Shown here: in pieces, positions 1-7,501 of the stretch
How positions within the stretch are numbered: position 1 is the first letter of the stretch
Layout of the letters: each line of letters starts with the position of its first letter
From: Bacillus sp. 1NLA3E
GTDB taxonomy: Bacteria > Bacillota > Bacilli > Bacillales > Cytobacillaceae
Assembly (NCBI RefSeq): GCF_000242895.2
Contig: NC_021171.1
Location: 2,328,001-2,392,000 of the forward strand
Length of the DNA: 64,000 nt
Direction: 5' to 3'
The notes under the pieces: generated by a model
Told to the model about the DNA's origin: nothing
Databases searched by the model: none
The model's input: the letters and a program-made list of their open reading frames with translations, nothing else
Made by a program: the position numbers and the translations under genes

Positions 1-1
1 T

Positions 2-844
2 GTGTTTGCTGACAATGCACGTTGGAACCAAATCCAAACAAGTAACGAGCCTTTATACACTTGGGATGAGGAGTCAACTTATATTGCAAACCCACCTTTC
101 TTTGAAGGATTAAAACCAGATCCAGAAGAAGTTAAACCTTTAACGGGTTTACGAGTTGTTGGTAAGTTTGGTGACTCAGTTACAACTGACCACATTTCTC
201 CAGCCGGATCAATTGGTAAAAATACTCCAGCTGGTAAATACCTAACAGAAAAAGGTGTTGCTCCTCGCGACTTCAACTCTTACGGTTCACGCCGTGGTAA
301 CCATGAAGTCATGATGAGAGGGACATTTGCTAATATCCGTATTCGTAACCAAATTGCTCCAGGAACAGAAGGTGGAGTAACAACTTACTGGCCTACTGGT
401 GAAGTAACTTCTATCTTTGATGCTTGTATGCAATATAAACAAGATGGTACAGGTCTTGCTATTTTAGCTGGTAAGGACTATGGAATGGGATCTTCTCGTG
501 ACTGGGCAGCTAAAGGAACAAACCTATTAGGTATCAAAACAGTTATTGCTGAAAGCTTTGAGCGTATTCACCGTTCAAACCTAGTGTTAATGGGTGTTCT
601 TCCGCTTCAATTCAAACAAGGCGAAAGTGCTGAAACACTTGGCTTAACAGGTAAAGAAGCAATCGACGTACTAGTTGATGAAACGGTTAAACCTCGTGAT
701 TTTGTAAAAGTTACAGCTACTGACGAAGCTGGAAACAAGAAAGAATTTGAAGTTCTTGTTCGTTTTGATTCTGAAGTTGAAATTGACTACTATCGTCATG
801 GTGGTATTTTACAAATGGTTTTACGCGAAAAGATTAAAGGATAA
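2..844 (+). CDS. citB: Aconitate hydratase (C-terminal part, cut by window edge)
   Basis: Aconitase converts citrate to isocitrate in the TCA cycle. Only the last 280 codons lie in the window and the reading frame is open at the left edge, so the start is outside. The visible part is the mobile C-terminal swivel domain: [15 protein letters not shown] near residue 50, the [14 protein letters not shown] segment and the [12 protein letters not shown] motif that supplies substrate-binding Ser/Arg residues. The order citB then yneN matches B. subtilis. A strong terminator follows directly, so it is not co-transcribed with the next gene. Very secure call. Confidence 0.97.
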   Translation: MFADNARWNQIQTSNEPLYTWDEESTYIANPPFFEGLKPDPEEVKPLTGLRVVGKFGDSVTTDHISPAGSIGKNTPAGKYLTEKGVAPRDFNSYGSRRGNHEVMMRGTFANIRIRNQIAPGTEGGVTTYWPTGEVTSIFDACMQYKQDGTGLAILAGKDYGMGSSRDWAAKGTNLLGIKTVIAESFERIHRSNLVLMGVLPLQFKQGESAETLGLTGKEAIDVLVDETVKPRDFVKVTATDEAGNKKEFEVLVRFDSEVEIDYYRHGGILQMVLREKIKG

Positions 845-859
845 TTTAATCCCTTTAGC

Positions 860-899
860 GACACCTGATCATTTTGATCAGGTGTCTTTTCGTTTTTTT
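860..899 (+). terminator. Rho-independent terminator after citB
   Basis: Perfect 11-bp stem (860-870 with 876-886) closed by a 5-base loop and followed by TTTTCGTTTTTTT. Confidence 0.93.
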
Positions 900-1104
900 G
901 TTTATTTCAGAAATGTCTATTTCCTGTGTTTTTATTTATGATAAATAGGCAAGTATATGATGAATCAATATGGCTTACGACAATATTGTTGCTGTTTGCT
1001 GATTTGTAACATATTTAACTTAGTTAAAACTTTATTTTTCTACATTAATTAGGTTAAAATACTTTTGATGATAGAAATTAAGAAAGAATTAAAGGAGGTG
1101 CAGC

Positions 1105-1617
1105 ATGGTAAAAAAAGTAATTGCTGCAGTAGCATTAGTGGCCTTGTTTGCAGTCGCCATGGTGCATGCAATGGATAAAAGTGATCAAAAAACGACTACG
1201 AGCCAAAAATCTGGGCTTGAAGAAGGAATGAAGGCTCCTGATTTTGAATTAAAAAATTTAGCAGGTGAATCGGTAAAATTATCTGACTTAAAAGGAAAAA
1301 AAGTTATGGTGAACTTTTGGGCAACTTGGTGCCCTCCATGTAAGGCAGAAATGCCGGAAATGGAGAAATTTTATCAAGCTTCAAAAGATAAAGTTGAAAT
1401 CCTAGCGATAAACATGGACCCCAAAAATGATGTTGCCGGATTTGCCAAAGAACATGGGATAACCTTTCCAATCCTTTTAGATGAAAAGGATGAAATTAAT
1501 AAAAATTACCAAATTGTTTCGATTCCGACCACCTATTTTGTCGATGAAAAGGGCATCATTACACATAAATTTATAGGATCAATGAAATTAGAAGATATCG
1601 AAAAATATACTAAATAA
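1105..1617 (+). CDS. yneN: Membrane-anchored thiol-disulfide oxidoreductase (TlpA/ResA type), YneN
   Basis: 170-residue thioredoxin-fold protein that probably reduces or exchanges disulfides on the outer face of the membrane. Residues 4-22 are a hydrophobic signal-anchor; the AhpC/TSA-Redoxin fold follows from about residue 38, with the redox motif WCPPC (Cys76, Cys79) and the cis-Pro segment SIPTTYFVDEKG near residues 147-158. A strong RBS (AAAGGAGGTG) lies 4 bases before the ATG. Position after citB matches B. subtilis yneN. It has its own terminator, so is probably monocistronic. The substrate cannot be told from sequence; ResA (cytochrome c) and StoA (cortex) are relatives. Confidence 0.88.
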   Translation: MVKKVIAAVALVALFAVAMVHAMDKSDQKTTTSQKSGLEEGMKAPDFELKNLAGESVKLSDLKGKKVMVNFWATWCPPCKAEMPEMEKFYQASKDKVEILAINMDPKNDVAGFAKEHGITFPILLDEKDEINKNYQIVSIPTTYFVDEKGIITHKFIGSMKLEDIEKYTK

Positions 1618-1624
1618 CACATCA

Positions 1625-1660
1625 AAAACTGTCCCAAAAGAATGATGGGACAGTTTTTTT
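1625..1660 (+). terminator. Terminator after yneN
   Basis: 12-bp stem AAAACTGTCCCA / TGGGACAGTTTT with a 9-base loop, running into T8. Confidence 0.93.
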
Positions 1661-1667
1661 AATTCTT

Positions 1668-1854
1668 GGCTCTGTTAAACTAGATTGTTGATTTCCGTTC
1701 CGGGCGCTTCGCTTTCCGCGGGGCGGGAGTTGAGCCTCCTCGGCTCTTTAGCGCCTGCAGGGTCTCAACTGTCCCGCTGCTCCCGCAGGAGTCTTCGCGC
1801 CTTCCACTCCAATCAACATTGTGCAAAAAATCAACGTTGAGCTTTAACAGAGCC
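1668..1854. mobile_element. Nonautonomous MITE-like element, copy A
   Basis: A 187-bp GC-rich element with perfect 12-bp terminal inverted repeats GGCTCTGTTAAA / TTTAACAGAGCC. It is flanked on both sides by the 8-bp direct repeat TAATTCTT (1660-1667 and 1855-1862), a classic target-site duplication. It has no coding capacity. The interior folds into nested hairpins. It is highly similar along its whole length to the element at 62966-63150. The tip sequence and 8-bp duplication resemble IS6- or ISL3-family ends, so a transposase elsewhere may mobilise it; that is inference. Confidence 0.88.
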
Positions 1855-1932
1855 TAATTCTTAACACAAAAAACTAAATATTAGGTTTTTATGATTATTA
1901 CTATTAAAAAATTTAAATAAATTTTCAAAAAG

Positions 1933-1947
1933 TTGTAATAATTGTAA
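1933..1947. promoter_or_regulatory. PerR/Fur-type box upstream of the FbpB-like gene
   Basis: TTGTAATAATTGTAA matches the PerR consensus TTATAATnATTATAA at 12 of 14 defined positions and the Fur box less well (10 of 14). A possible extended -10 (TGTTAGAAT, 1968-1976) lies just downstream, before the small gene at 1996. Family knowledge says FbpB genes are Fur-regulated, so an iron or peroxide regulator is plausible. Confidence 0.35.
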
Positions 1948-1995
1948 CCGATTTCGGAAAGAATAACTGTTAGAATAACAATAAGGAAGGTGAAT

Positions 1996-2130
1996 ATGAT
2001 GAGAAAACCACGGAAACGTTCCTTTGCAGAGCTTGTTTCAGAAAATAAACGTCAATTATTAAGTGATCACGCTGCAATGGAAAAAATCGAAGCACGTATT
2101 GAAGAAAAACGATTAGAAAAAGCTGAATAA
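1996..2130 (+). CDS. Small basic protein of the FbpB family
   Basis: A 44-residue charged protein, too short for most gene finders. The sequence SFAELVSENKRQLL followed by a helical IEARIEEKRLEK stretch is the signature of Fur-regulated basic protein B. In B. subtilis FbpB is thought to act with the small RNA FsrA in iron-sparing repression of iron-rich enzymes. Two consecutive ATG codons open the frame 5 bases after the RBS AAGGAAGG. Placement near citB is suggestive, since aconitase is an iron-sparing target, but that link is inference. Confidence 0.72.
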   Translation: MMRKPRKRSFAELVSENKRQLLSDHAAMEKIEARIEEKRLEKAE

Positions 2131-2150
2131 ACTTGGATTTTTTAACATAT

Positions 2151-2318
2151 TTGTTTCCCTCAAAAATGGGTAATCTAACATTGAGGAGGGATATAAATGG
2201 GTAATCAAAAGAAAAGAAGTCAGCAATTTGTTCCTTGTTTCCCTCAAAAATGGGTAATCTAACATTGAGGAGGGATATAAATGGGTAATCAAAAGAAAAG
2301 AAGTCAGCAATTTGTTCC
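2151..2318 (+). repeat. Perfect 84-bp tandem duplication over the sspN start
   Basis: Bases 2151-2234 and 2235-2318 are identical. Each unit carries the leader, the RBS GAGGAGGG, the ATG and the first 13 codons of sspN. In each copy CCTCAA (2158-2163 in the first) can pair with TTGAGG of the RBS, forming a weak hairpin. No divergence between units implies a very recent event. Confidence 0.97.
2197..2262 (+). pseudogene. Truncated decoy copy of the sspN start
   Basis: The first unit of the 84-bp duplication keeps an intact RBS and ATG, encodes the same first 13 residues as SspN, then reads into the leader of the second unit and stops after 21 codons (TAA at 2260-2262). It would give a useless 21-residue peptide and may compete for ribosomes with the real gene at 2281. 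Confidence 0.7.
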
Positions 2319-2424
2319 AGAACACTTAGGTACGCAACCCCGAGGATTTGGTGGTAATAAAGGGAAGCAAATGCAGGATCGCTCTGGACAACATCCCCAA
2401 GTCATCCAAACAAAAGGGGAGTAA
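2281..2424 (+). CDS. sspN: Small acid-soluble spore protein SspN
   Basis: A 47-residue SASP made in the forespore and packed in the spore core. [40 protein letters not shown] match the SspN family from end to end, so the length is normal. The start is set by the second RBS (GAGGAGGG, 7 bases upstream). In B. subtilis sspN is co-transcribed with tlp; here a terminator and a palindromic repeat lie between the two genes, so the operon is probably split. Confidence 0.92.
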   Translation: MGNQKKRSQQFVPEHLGTQPRGFGGNKGKQMQDRSGQHPQVIQTKGE

Positions 2425-2441
2425 ATATATGTTTGAATTAT

Positions 2442-2468
2442 AGCCCGCCTCTTGGTGGGTTTTATTTT
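2442..2468 (+). terminator. Probable terminator after sspN
   Basis: Short GC stem CCCGCC/GGTGGG (one wobble) with a 4-base loop and a T-rich tail. Confidence 0.65.
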
Positions 2469-2506
2469 GTTTACAAGTAAGAAAGTATAAATTTTTGAAA
2501 TTTAGG

Positions 2507-2622
2507 TAGCTCCAGCGTCTAGGGGCTCGGGGTCATTAGCCAATCCGTAAGAAGGTTAAAAAACAACCTTCTCGTCGTCTCGTCTTATGCCTGTCGCCCC
2601 TGGGCAAGACGCTTACGCTTTT
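2507..2622. repeat. Palindromic dispersed repeat between sspN and tlp
   Basis: An imperfect palindrome: AGCGTCT (2514-2520) pairs with AGACGCT (2607-2613), AGGGGC with GCCCCT inside it, and GAAGGTT (2551-2557) with AACCTTC (2565-2571) at the tip. Non-coding and GC-richer than its surroundings. The sequence resembles a repeat familiar from Bacillus intergenic regions (memory, not searched). Unlike the element at 1668 it shows no clear target duplication. Confidence 0.7.
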
Positions 2623-2706
2623 CGATTTTCTCCAAGTTTGGCTAATAATTTTCTCGTTTCGTTACAAACTATAGTCGTAACGAGTTAATTAAGAGGAGGA
2701 TGAAAA

Positions 2707-2934
2707 ATGGCAAACCAAAGACCAAAACCAGATGATCGCAGTGATAATGTTGAAAAGCTCCAAGAAATGATCGTTAATACGATTGAAAATATGGATGAGG
2801 CCGAAGAAACGCTAGAATTTGCGAGTCCTGAAGCTAAAGCGCAAGTTGAAGCTAAAAATGAAAGACGACGGGCAAGCATTGATGCAATGAGGGCAGAAGT
2901 AAAAGATGAAGCGCGGGCACAACGGAACCAATAA
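2707..2934 (+). CDS. tlp: Small acid-soluble spore protein Tlp
   Basis: A 75-residue, very hydrophilic, acidic/basic alternating helical protein. The pattern KPDDRSDNVEKLQEMIxNTIENMDEAEE and the following NERRRxSI are typical of Tlp, a minor spore-core SASP whose name derives from weak thioredoxin similarity. It is expressed in the forespore in B. subtilis, next to sspN. RBS AAGAGGAGG lies 7 bases before the ATG. Here it is separated from sspN by a palindromic repeat and so needs its own promoter. Confidence 0.93.
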   Translation: MANQRPKPDDRSDNVEKLQEMIVNTIENMDEAEETLEFASPEAKAQVEAKNERRRASIDAMRAEVKDEARAQRNQ

Positions 2935-3068
2935 TTTTACAAACAGACCTGTCCTGTGGATGGGTCTTATTTATTAGGTAGAGGCAATATCTTTGTGAGC
3001 ATGGTTTCTTTGTATTTTTAAATAATATGTTAAGATTGATTCTATCAAATGTAAAAGGGGAATCAACC

Positions 3069-3500
3069 ATGCTCGTATCAAATAAAGAAGTTGAGGTGCG
3101 CTATGCCGAGACAGACCAAATGGGGGTTGTTTATCATGCCAACTACCTCGTTTGGATGGAACTGGGGCGTACCAAACTAATTAAAGACTTGGGTTTTAAT
3201 TATGCCGAAATGGAAAAAGACGGAGTTATTTCACCAGTCATTGACATCTCTGTTTCTTATAAAAAACCCCTTCGATATGGGGAATCAGCTACTATCAACA
3301 CATGGATAGAAAAATATGACGGGTTTCGGGTTACATATGGTTATGAAATTTATACAGGAGAAGGCGAGCTTGCTGTAACAGGTCAATCCCAGCATGTTTG
3401 CGTTAAAAAGGAATCCTTTCGTCCAATCTCTATCAAACGTTCTTACCCTGAGTGGCATGAAGCGTACGCAAAAGCAAAGAAGGACCCTGCTCTAGCATAA
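3069..3500 (+). CDS. yneP: Acyl-CoA thioesterase, 4HBT hotdog family (YneP)
   Basis: A 143-residue single-hotdog thioesterase of the YbgC/FadM group that hydrolyses acyl-CoA. The motif RYAETDQMGVVYHANYLVWMELGR contains the catalytic Asp of the 4HBT family (YAETD, residue about 13). The frame is open 14 codons further upstream, but the RBS AAAAGGGG (3053-3060) supports the ATG used here. Its place after tlp and before yneQ is as in B. subtilis. Confidence 0.9.
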   Translation: MLVSNKEVEVRYAETDQMGVVYHANYLVWMELGRTKLIKDLGFNYAEMEKDGVISPVIDISVSYKKPLRYGESATINTWIEKYDGFRVTYGYEIYTGEGELAVTGQSQHVCVKKESFRPISIKRSYPEWHEAYAKAKKDPALA

Positions 3501-3515
3501 TGAAGGGGTGAAAAC

Positions 3516-3806
3516 ATGGCATTTGGAATCAGGAAATATGAGCTTCACGAGTGGAAACGGAAAGTTACTGAAGGGCAGATAGCGTTTATTACCCATTACT
3601 GGGTTGATGACCGCTTTCCAAATTGTAAAACGGTGACAAAAGTAGGCTGCAGCGATGTGAATAAATTAATCGCATGGGGAAGTCAATATGACCTTAAACC
3701 AGAATGGATCGATGGACGGAATAAATCCTACCCTCATTTTGATTTACTTGGTGAAAAGCAGGTTGATATATTAAGCAAAGAAGGATTAACCCACCTTATT
3801 TGGTAG
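3516..3806 (+). CDS. yneQ: Conserved hypothetical protein YneQ
   Basis: 96 residues, rich in Trp, Lys and Asp, with no signal peptide or membrane segment. It starts 15 bases after yneP with RBS AAGGGGTG, so the two are co-transcribed. Identified from position and overall character as YneQ; no catalytic motif is recognised and the function is unknown. Confidence 0.75.
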   Translation: MAFGIRKYELHEWKRKVTEGQIAFITHYWVDDRFPNCKTVTKVGCSDVNKLIAWGSQYDLKPEWIDGRNKSYPHFDLLGEKQVDILSKEGLTHLIW

Positions 3807-3831
3807 CGAATAGACACGAAAGTTGTTATAA

Positions 3832-3866
3832 AAAGAAAAAAAGCAGGCGTTAATTGCGCCTGCTTA
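3832..3866. terminator. Convergent terminator between yneQ and yneR
   Basis: 9-bp stem AAGCAGGCG / CGCCTGCTT. A-rich 5' flank gives a good T-run for the minus strand gene; the plus side is weaker. Confidence 0.85.
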
Positions 3867-3870
3867 TCTA

Positions 3871-4161
3871 TTATTTTGAAATACGAAATTCAGGTTCTAA
3901 GTATTTCGCATTAAAATCTATATAAAGGTCATTTTCATCAAAATACCATAGGTCTCTATCTTCGATAAAATAGGTAACCCCATTCATTTCTAGTTTTACA
4001 CCGACATCCTCCGGTTGTTCATTGGAAAGACCAAGAGAAAATCCTTGTTGAACTGTGCTAAATCCTCCATAACGGGCGAAAAAACGAACAAAATCTCCGT
4101 TTTTTAGGACCAACTCATCCTTGTACCAGTCTGCTGCTTCATTGCTAATATGGATTTTCAT
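3871..4161 (-). CDS. yneR: HesB-like domain protein YneR (cysteine-free)
   Basis: A 96-residue member of the IscA/HesB fold superfamily. The start MKIHISNEAADWYKDEL and the core VRFFARYGGFSTVQQGFSLGLS follow the fold, but the cysteines that bind Fe-S in IscA are absent (GGFS in place of the Cys motif), as is usual in YneR. It is therefore unlikely to be a cluster carrier. The RBS AAGGAGGGAG lies upstream. Compare the second HesB-like gene 1.5 kb away, which has TGA at its Cys position. Confidence 0.85.
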   Translation of the reverse strand: MKIHISNEAADWYKDELVLKNGDFVRFFARYGGFSTVQQGFSLGLSNEQPEDVGVKLEMNGVTYFIEDRDLWYFDENDLYIDFNAKYLEPEFRISK

Positions 4162-4349
4162 TCTGAAAAACTCCCTCCTTCGGTATGTCTTTATTATAAA
4201 AAAGGATGATAGGACTGTCGATGACTTAAATAGTATTTCCAGCGTGATAAATATTAAATTCGTTTTTCCGTAAAACTTTTGCCACTAATCGTTAAGAAAT
4301 AGGGGATTGCACTTTATCAATATTAAGCGATTAAAATAAGGGACCACGC

Positions 4350-5504
4350 TTATTGGAGCCATTGTGTCATTTGGGTCATGATTTCATCGTATTTACTGGT
4401 TGCATCAATTAAACCGTAAGCACCAGCGTCTTTGAGAGGAACGACCCGATAGTTTTGTAACTTTTGATTCGATACATAGGTTGGGGTAAATGTTGGGTTT
4501 TCTAAGCTGATCTTAACTCCTGATTTTCCTACACTTTTTTTGATAGTAATGGTTGCTAGCCCACCGATATCTTTATAATCATGCATCTGCCCCGATAAAA
4601 AGTTGCCAAGTGAATAAAAAACAAACGACTTGTGACCATTCTTGTCAGTCAGCCACTCCATTGGTTGAAGAATATGGGGATGGGACCCAAAGATGATATC
4701 CACACCTTCATTTACTAGGTATTGAGCAAGTTCCTTTTGTTGAAGGGATGGAATCCGTTGGTACTCAGTGCCCCAATGGATACTCATGATCACGACATCA
4801 GCTGTTTTTTTTGCACGCTGAATTTCAGTCTTCATTTTTTCTTTATCTATGATATTGACTAAGTAATCTTTCCCACTTGGAATAGGAATCCCATTTGTAC
4901 CATATGTATAGGACAGAAACGCTAGTTTAATTCCATTTACATTTTTAACTCTTAATGTTTGTTGGTCTTGACTATTTATAAATGCCCCAACATAAGGGAG
5001 CCCTACCCGATTAAAGTAATCGATTTCAGCTAATATTCCTTTTTCACCCTTATCTAGACTATGATTATTGGCAGTAGAAACGATATCAACACCAGCGTCA
5101 ATAAAGGCATCTCCAACCTGCTGGGGGCTGTTAAAGGTCGGATAACTGGATAATCCCATTTCGACCCCGCCAAGAATAGTTTCTTGATTGGCAGTTAGTA
5201 GGTCCGGCTTTTGCATAAGTCCCTTTATGTTGGCTAACATTGGTTTAAAGTCATATGTACTTTCGGTCTTAGCATCCTCGTACACCCAATCATGAATGAG
5301 AATATCGCCGATTGCTCCGATTGTAGCTGTTTCATTCATGTGTTTTTCGATGGTATTCACTGTGCGAAAAGGTTGGTACCCCACCTTAACTTGTTTATCT
5401 TTATCTGTTAATATTTGTTTGTTTATTTGTAGAAAGTAATACCCGGCAAATATAATGAGTCCAATAAATAGGATTACACCTATCTTTACTCTTCTGTTTT
5501 TCAT
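4350..5504 (-). CDS. CapA family protein (poly-gamma-glutamate synthesis-type phosphoesterase fold)
   Basis: 384 residues. An N-terminal membrane anchor (about residues 7-25) precedes a metallophosphoesterase-like CapA domain outside the cell. Motifs are IGAIGDILIH near 64-73, the NQET loop, STANNHSLDKGEKG, SIHWGTEYQ and FGSHPHILQP. Family members assist capsule or poly-gamma-glutamate anchoring and export, yet no capB/capC-like genes lie nearby, so the true role is open. It is transcribed alone. RBS GAGGAG precedes the ATG. Confidence 0.85.
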   Translation of the reverse strand: MKNRRVKIGVILFIGLIIFAGYYFLQINKQILTDKDKQVKVGYQPFRTVNTIEKHMNETATIGAIGDILIHDWVYEDAKTESTYDFKPMLANIKGLMQKPDLLTANQETILGGVEMGLSSYPTFNSPQQVGDAFIDAGVDIVSTANNHSLDKGEKGILAEIDYFNRVGLPYVGAFINSQDQQTLRVKNVNGIKLAFLSYTYGTNGIPIPSGKDYLVNIIDKEKMKTEIQRAKKTADVVIMSIHWGTEYQRIPSLQQKELAQYLVNEGVDIIFGSHPHILQPMEWLTDKNGHKSFVFYSLGNFLSGQMHDYKDIGGLATITIKKSVGKSGVKISLENPTFTPTYVSNQKLQNYRVVPLKDAGAYGLIDATSKYDEIMTQMTQWLQ

Positions 5505-5652
5505 GAAATTCTCCTCAGATTAAAGAATTAAATTTGAGCAAATTAATAAACAATCAATCCTAAACTAACTATAATACATTTAATAGCGGAATGGAGTGCA
5601 TGATTAAAAGTAATTCTTTATAGATATAAATATATGTTAGGAGAGAATATAA

Positions 5653-5943
5653 ATGCTCAACGTAACCAGCAGGGCACATTGCCTAATTGATAAAGCACTG
5701 GAAAAAGAAAGAAGATCCCCAGACGAAAAGCTTTATGTAAGATTAAGCATAGGAATAGGTTGAGGTAGCCCACAGCTAAAGCTGTCTCTGGAGGAGCAGC
5801 CTATAACCGATGATGAAATAATTGTATATAAAAATATCCAATATATTATCCAAAAAAGAGATCTTGTATATTTTGAACAAACCAAATTAGATTATGTCAA
5901 AGATGTGTATGGGAACGGAAAGTTTAAGCTGTTTAAAGGATAA
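5653..5943 (+). CDS. HesB-like protein with in-frame TGA at the conserved Cys (selenoprotein candidate or pseudogene)
   Basis: Read through one TGA (5761-5763, codon 37), this is a 96-residue IscA/HesB-like protein. The TGA falls in GIG-TGA-GSPQLKLSLEE, exactly where the family has Cys in a GCG motif and where known HesB-like selenoproteins carry selenocysteine. The other 95 codons are undamaged, the RBS (TTAGGAGAG) is good and a terminator follows. A small hairpin, ACAGC-TAAA-GCTGT, begins 8 bases after the TGA, but its loop lacks the G usual in bacterial SECIS elements. Without selABCD the product would be a 36-residue fragment. What is seen is the TGA and its position; selenocysteine is inference. 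Confidence 0.68.
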
Positions 5944-5967
5944 TCTTTCCAAGATATTTAAAAAAAT

Positions 5968-6050
5968 AGGGTTGAATCCACAAAATATGTCGTTTGGTTA
6001 TCAACCTACCACGACTTATTAGAGTGAATTCAACCCTTATGCGTTTTTTT
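5968..6050 (+). terminator. Long-loop terminator after the HesB-like gene
   Basis: 10-bp stem AGGGTTGAAT / ATTCAACCCT separated by about 50 bases that hold smaller pairings, followed 4 bases later by T7. Confidence 0.6.
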
Positions 6051-6071
6051 AGAATGATCATGATCCAAAAT

Positions 6072-6260
6072 CTAATCAATGGCTTCAAAAAATTCAATCA
6101 GTTCATCAAAGTTTTTAATCACCTTTTTAGGGATGCCATCACAAGACAGGTCTGGTGAATAATCAAACAGTTCTAATAAAAATTCATCAGTTGGATTGTC
6201 AATACCAGTTGCAGTCGTAGAAAAGACGAAGTCATCCTGAACTATTTTAGAACTTTTCAT
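6072..6260 (-). CDS. Small acidic hypothetical protein
   Basis: 62 residues, net acidic, with no membrane segment, Cys pair or known motif (one Cys in DLSCDGIPKK). The frame is open three codons further upstream, but the RBS TGAGGAGG sits directly against that first ATG and 9 bases before the second, so the second ATG (MKSSKIV) is chosen. Stands alone between convergent and divergent neighbours. Function unknown. Confidence 0.6.
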   Translation of the reverse strand: MKSSKIVQDDFVFSTTATGIDNPTDEFLLELFDYSPDLSCDGIPKKVIKNFDELIEFFEAID

Positions 6261-6385
6261 AAATAACATCCTCCTCAGTTGTTTATCTTTATTTTATCGT
6301 CTGATTGGAAGGAATGGATGTTATTTTTTGACAAATTCATGAATCCTTATTTGTTTCCATAGATTTAGCTCTTTCTTGGTTTAAC

Positions 6386-7501
6386 TTAGAAATTGTTTTC
6401 ATATATTGGTAATTCAATTTGAAAGGAAGTACCATGATTGGGTGTACTTGAAACAAAAATATTTCCACCATGGTCCTCAATTATTTTTTTGCACACTGTT
6501 AATCCAATTCCAGTCCCAGTTTCTTTTGTAGAAAAAAACGGCTTAAACAATTGATCAATGGTTTCTTTTTTCATCCCGATTCCATTATCCACGATTAAAA
6601 TAACGGCATTCCCATTTATATTTTTTGTTTGAATTCGTATGTTGCCCTTTAAGTTGTTTTGACTCTCATCGATTGCTTCAATCGCATTTTTGATAATATT
6701 TACTAGGACCTGCTTGATTTGTTTAATATCTATATATAACTTTTCATTTTCACACTCATAAACCGTTTCAATTTCTAGATTGCGAAAAATAGCTTCACTT
6801 TCAAACAAAATCATAATATCGCTTATCAGTTTATTTACGTAAATCAGTTTTTTCTTATTTTGTTGTGGTTTAGCAGCATTTAAAAATTCATAAATGATGT
6901 CATTTGCACGTTCAATTTCATCCAATGCGATGACTGCATACTCTTCTTTCCCAATTTCAGCCAAATAAGGCTGAATTAATTGAATAAATCCCTTTACCGT
7001 TGTTAGGGGATTACGGATTTCATGAGCAATTCCTGCAGCAAGCTGTCCTATAGTCGCAAGCTGGTCTGAAAGAATGGCCGCTTCCTTTATTTGAAACACG
7101 GTTTGGTCAAAGTTTTGTTTGTTCGTCAATAACTCACCATTAATACTGGATATTTTGTTTTCAACATGATCTAACATGTTTTGAATTTCTGATTGATCTG
7201 ACCCATTCGGAACACAGAATAAATGGATAGAGCCATCACTTGAAATCAGTTTATAGGTATGAAACACTTCAAATTGTTCAGTTCTACCAGTCATTTTCAG
7301 TTCCAAGCAAGTGGTTTCGCTTTTTGAGTTAAGAAACTCCCTTAGTTCATCGGCCTGGGATGTGGAAATTAATTCGCTTAAAGAAGCAGGGGATGAAAAT
7401 ATTCGTTTTGCTGATTTGGAGGAGAACAAAATTTGTAAATCAGCATTAATGATAAAGTAAGGAAAAGGCATTCGTTCTAAAAGGGAATTATCCATTTGCA
7501 T
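6386..7501 (-). CDS. PAS-containing sensor histidine kinase (sporulation-kinase-like)
   Basis: About 371 residues, soluble. Order: short PAS-like region (PFPYFIINADLQILFSS), a helical linker, HisKA with the phospho-acceptor His in IAHEIRNPLTTVKGF (about residue 158), then HATPase_c with N box (NIIKNAIEAI), G1 (VDNGIGM) and G2 (GTGIGLTVCKKIIEDHGG). No transmembrane segment and no response regulator beside it. Orphan PAS kinases of this form in Bacillus commonly feed the Spo0F phosphorelay, which is inference here. An alternative TTG start lies two codons upstream; RBS AAGGATGG favours the ATG. Confidence 0.85.
   Translation of the reverse strand: MQMDNSLLERMPFPYFIINADLQILFSSKSAKRIFSSPASLSELISTSQADELREFLNSKSETTCLELKMTGRTEQFEVFHTYKLISSDGSIHLFCVPNGSDQSEIQNMLDHVENKISSINGELLTNKQNFDQTVFQIKEAAILSDQLATIGQLAAGIAHEIRNPLTTVKGFIQLIQPYLAEIGKEEYAVIALDEIERANDIIYEFLNAAKPQQNKKKLIYVNKLISDIMILFESEAIFRNLEIETVYECENEKLYIDIKQIKQVLVNIIKNAIEAIDESQNNLKGNIRIQTKNINGNAVILIVDNGIGMKKETIDQLFKPFFSTKETGTGIGLTVCKKIIEDHGGNIFVSSTPNHGTSFQIELPIYENNF

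Noticed and set aside
747-941. Overlapping open frame across the end of citB
   Set aside because: It lies inside and past the aconitase gene, spans its terminator and has no RBS.
1668-1854. Interpreting the GC-rich repeat as a CRISPR or a tRNA cluster
   Set aside because: There are only two dispersed copies, no spacer array and no cloverleaf; the TIRs and target duplications show a mobile element.
2113-2325. Minus-strand frame with two identical 28-residue repeats
   Set aside because: The protein repeat only mirrors the 84-bp duplication of the sspN start on the other strand; no RBS.
5764-5800. Calling the hairpin after TGA a SECIS element
   Set aside because: The 5-bp stem with a TAAA loop does not meet the usual bacterial SECIS rules, so it is only mentioned as weak support.
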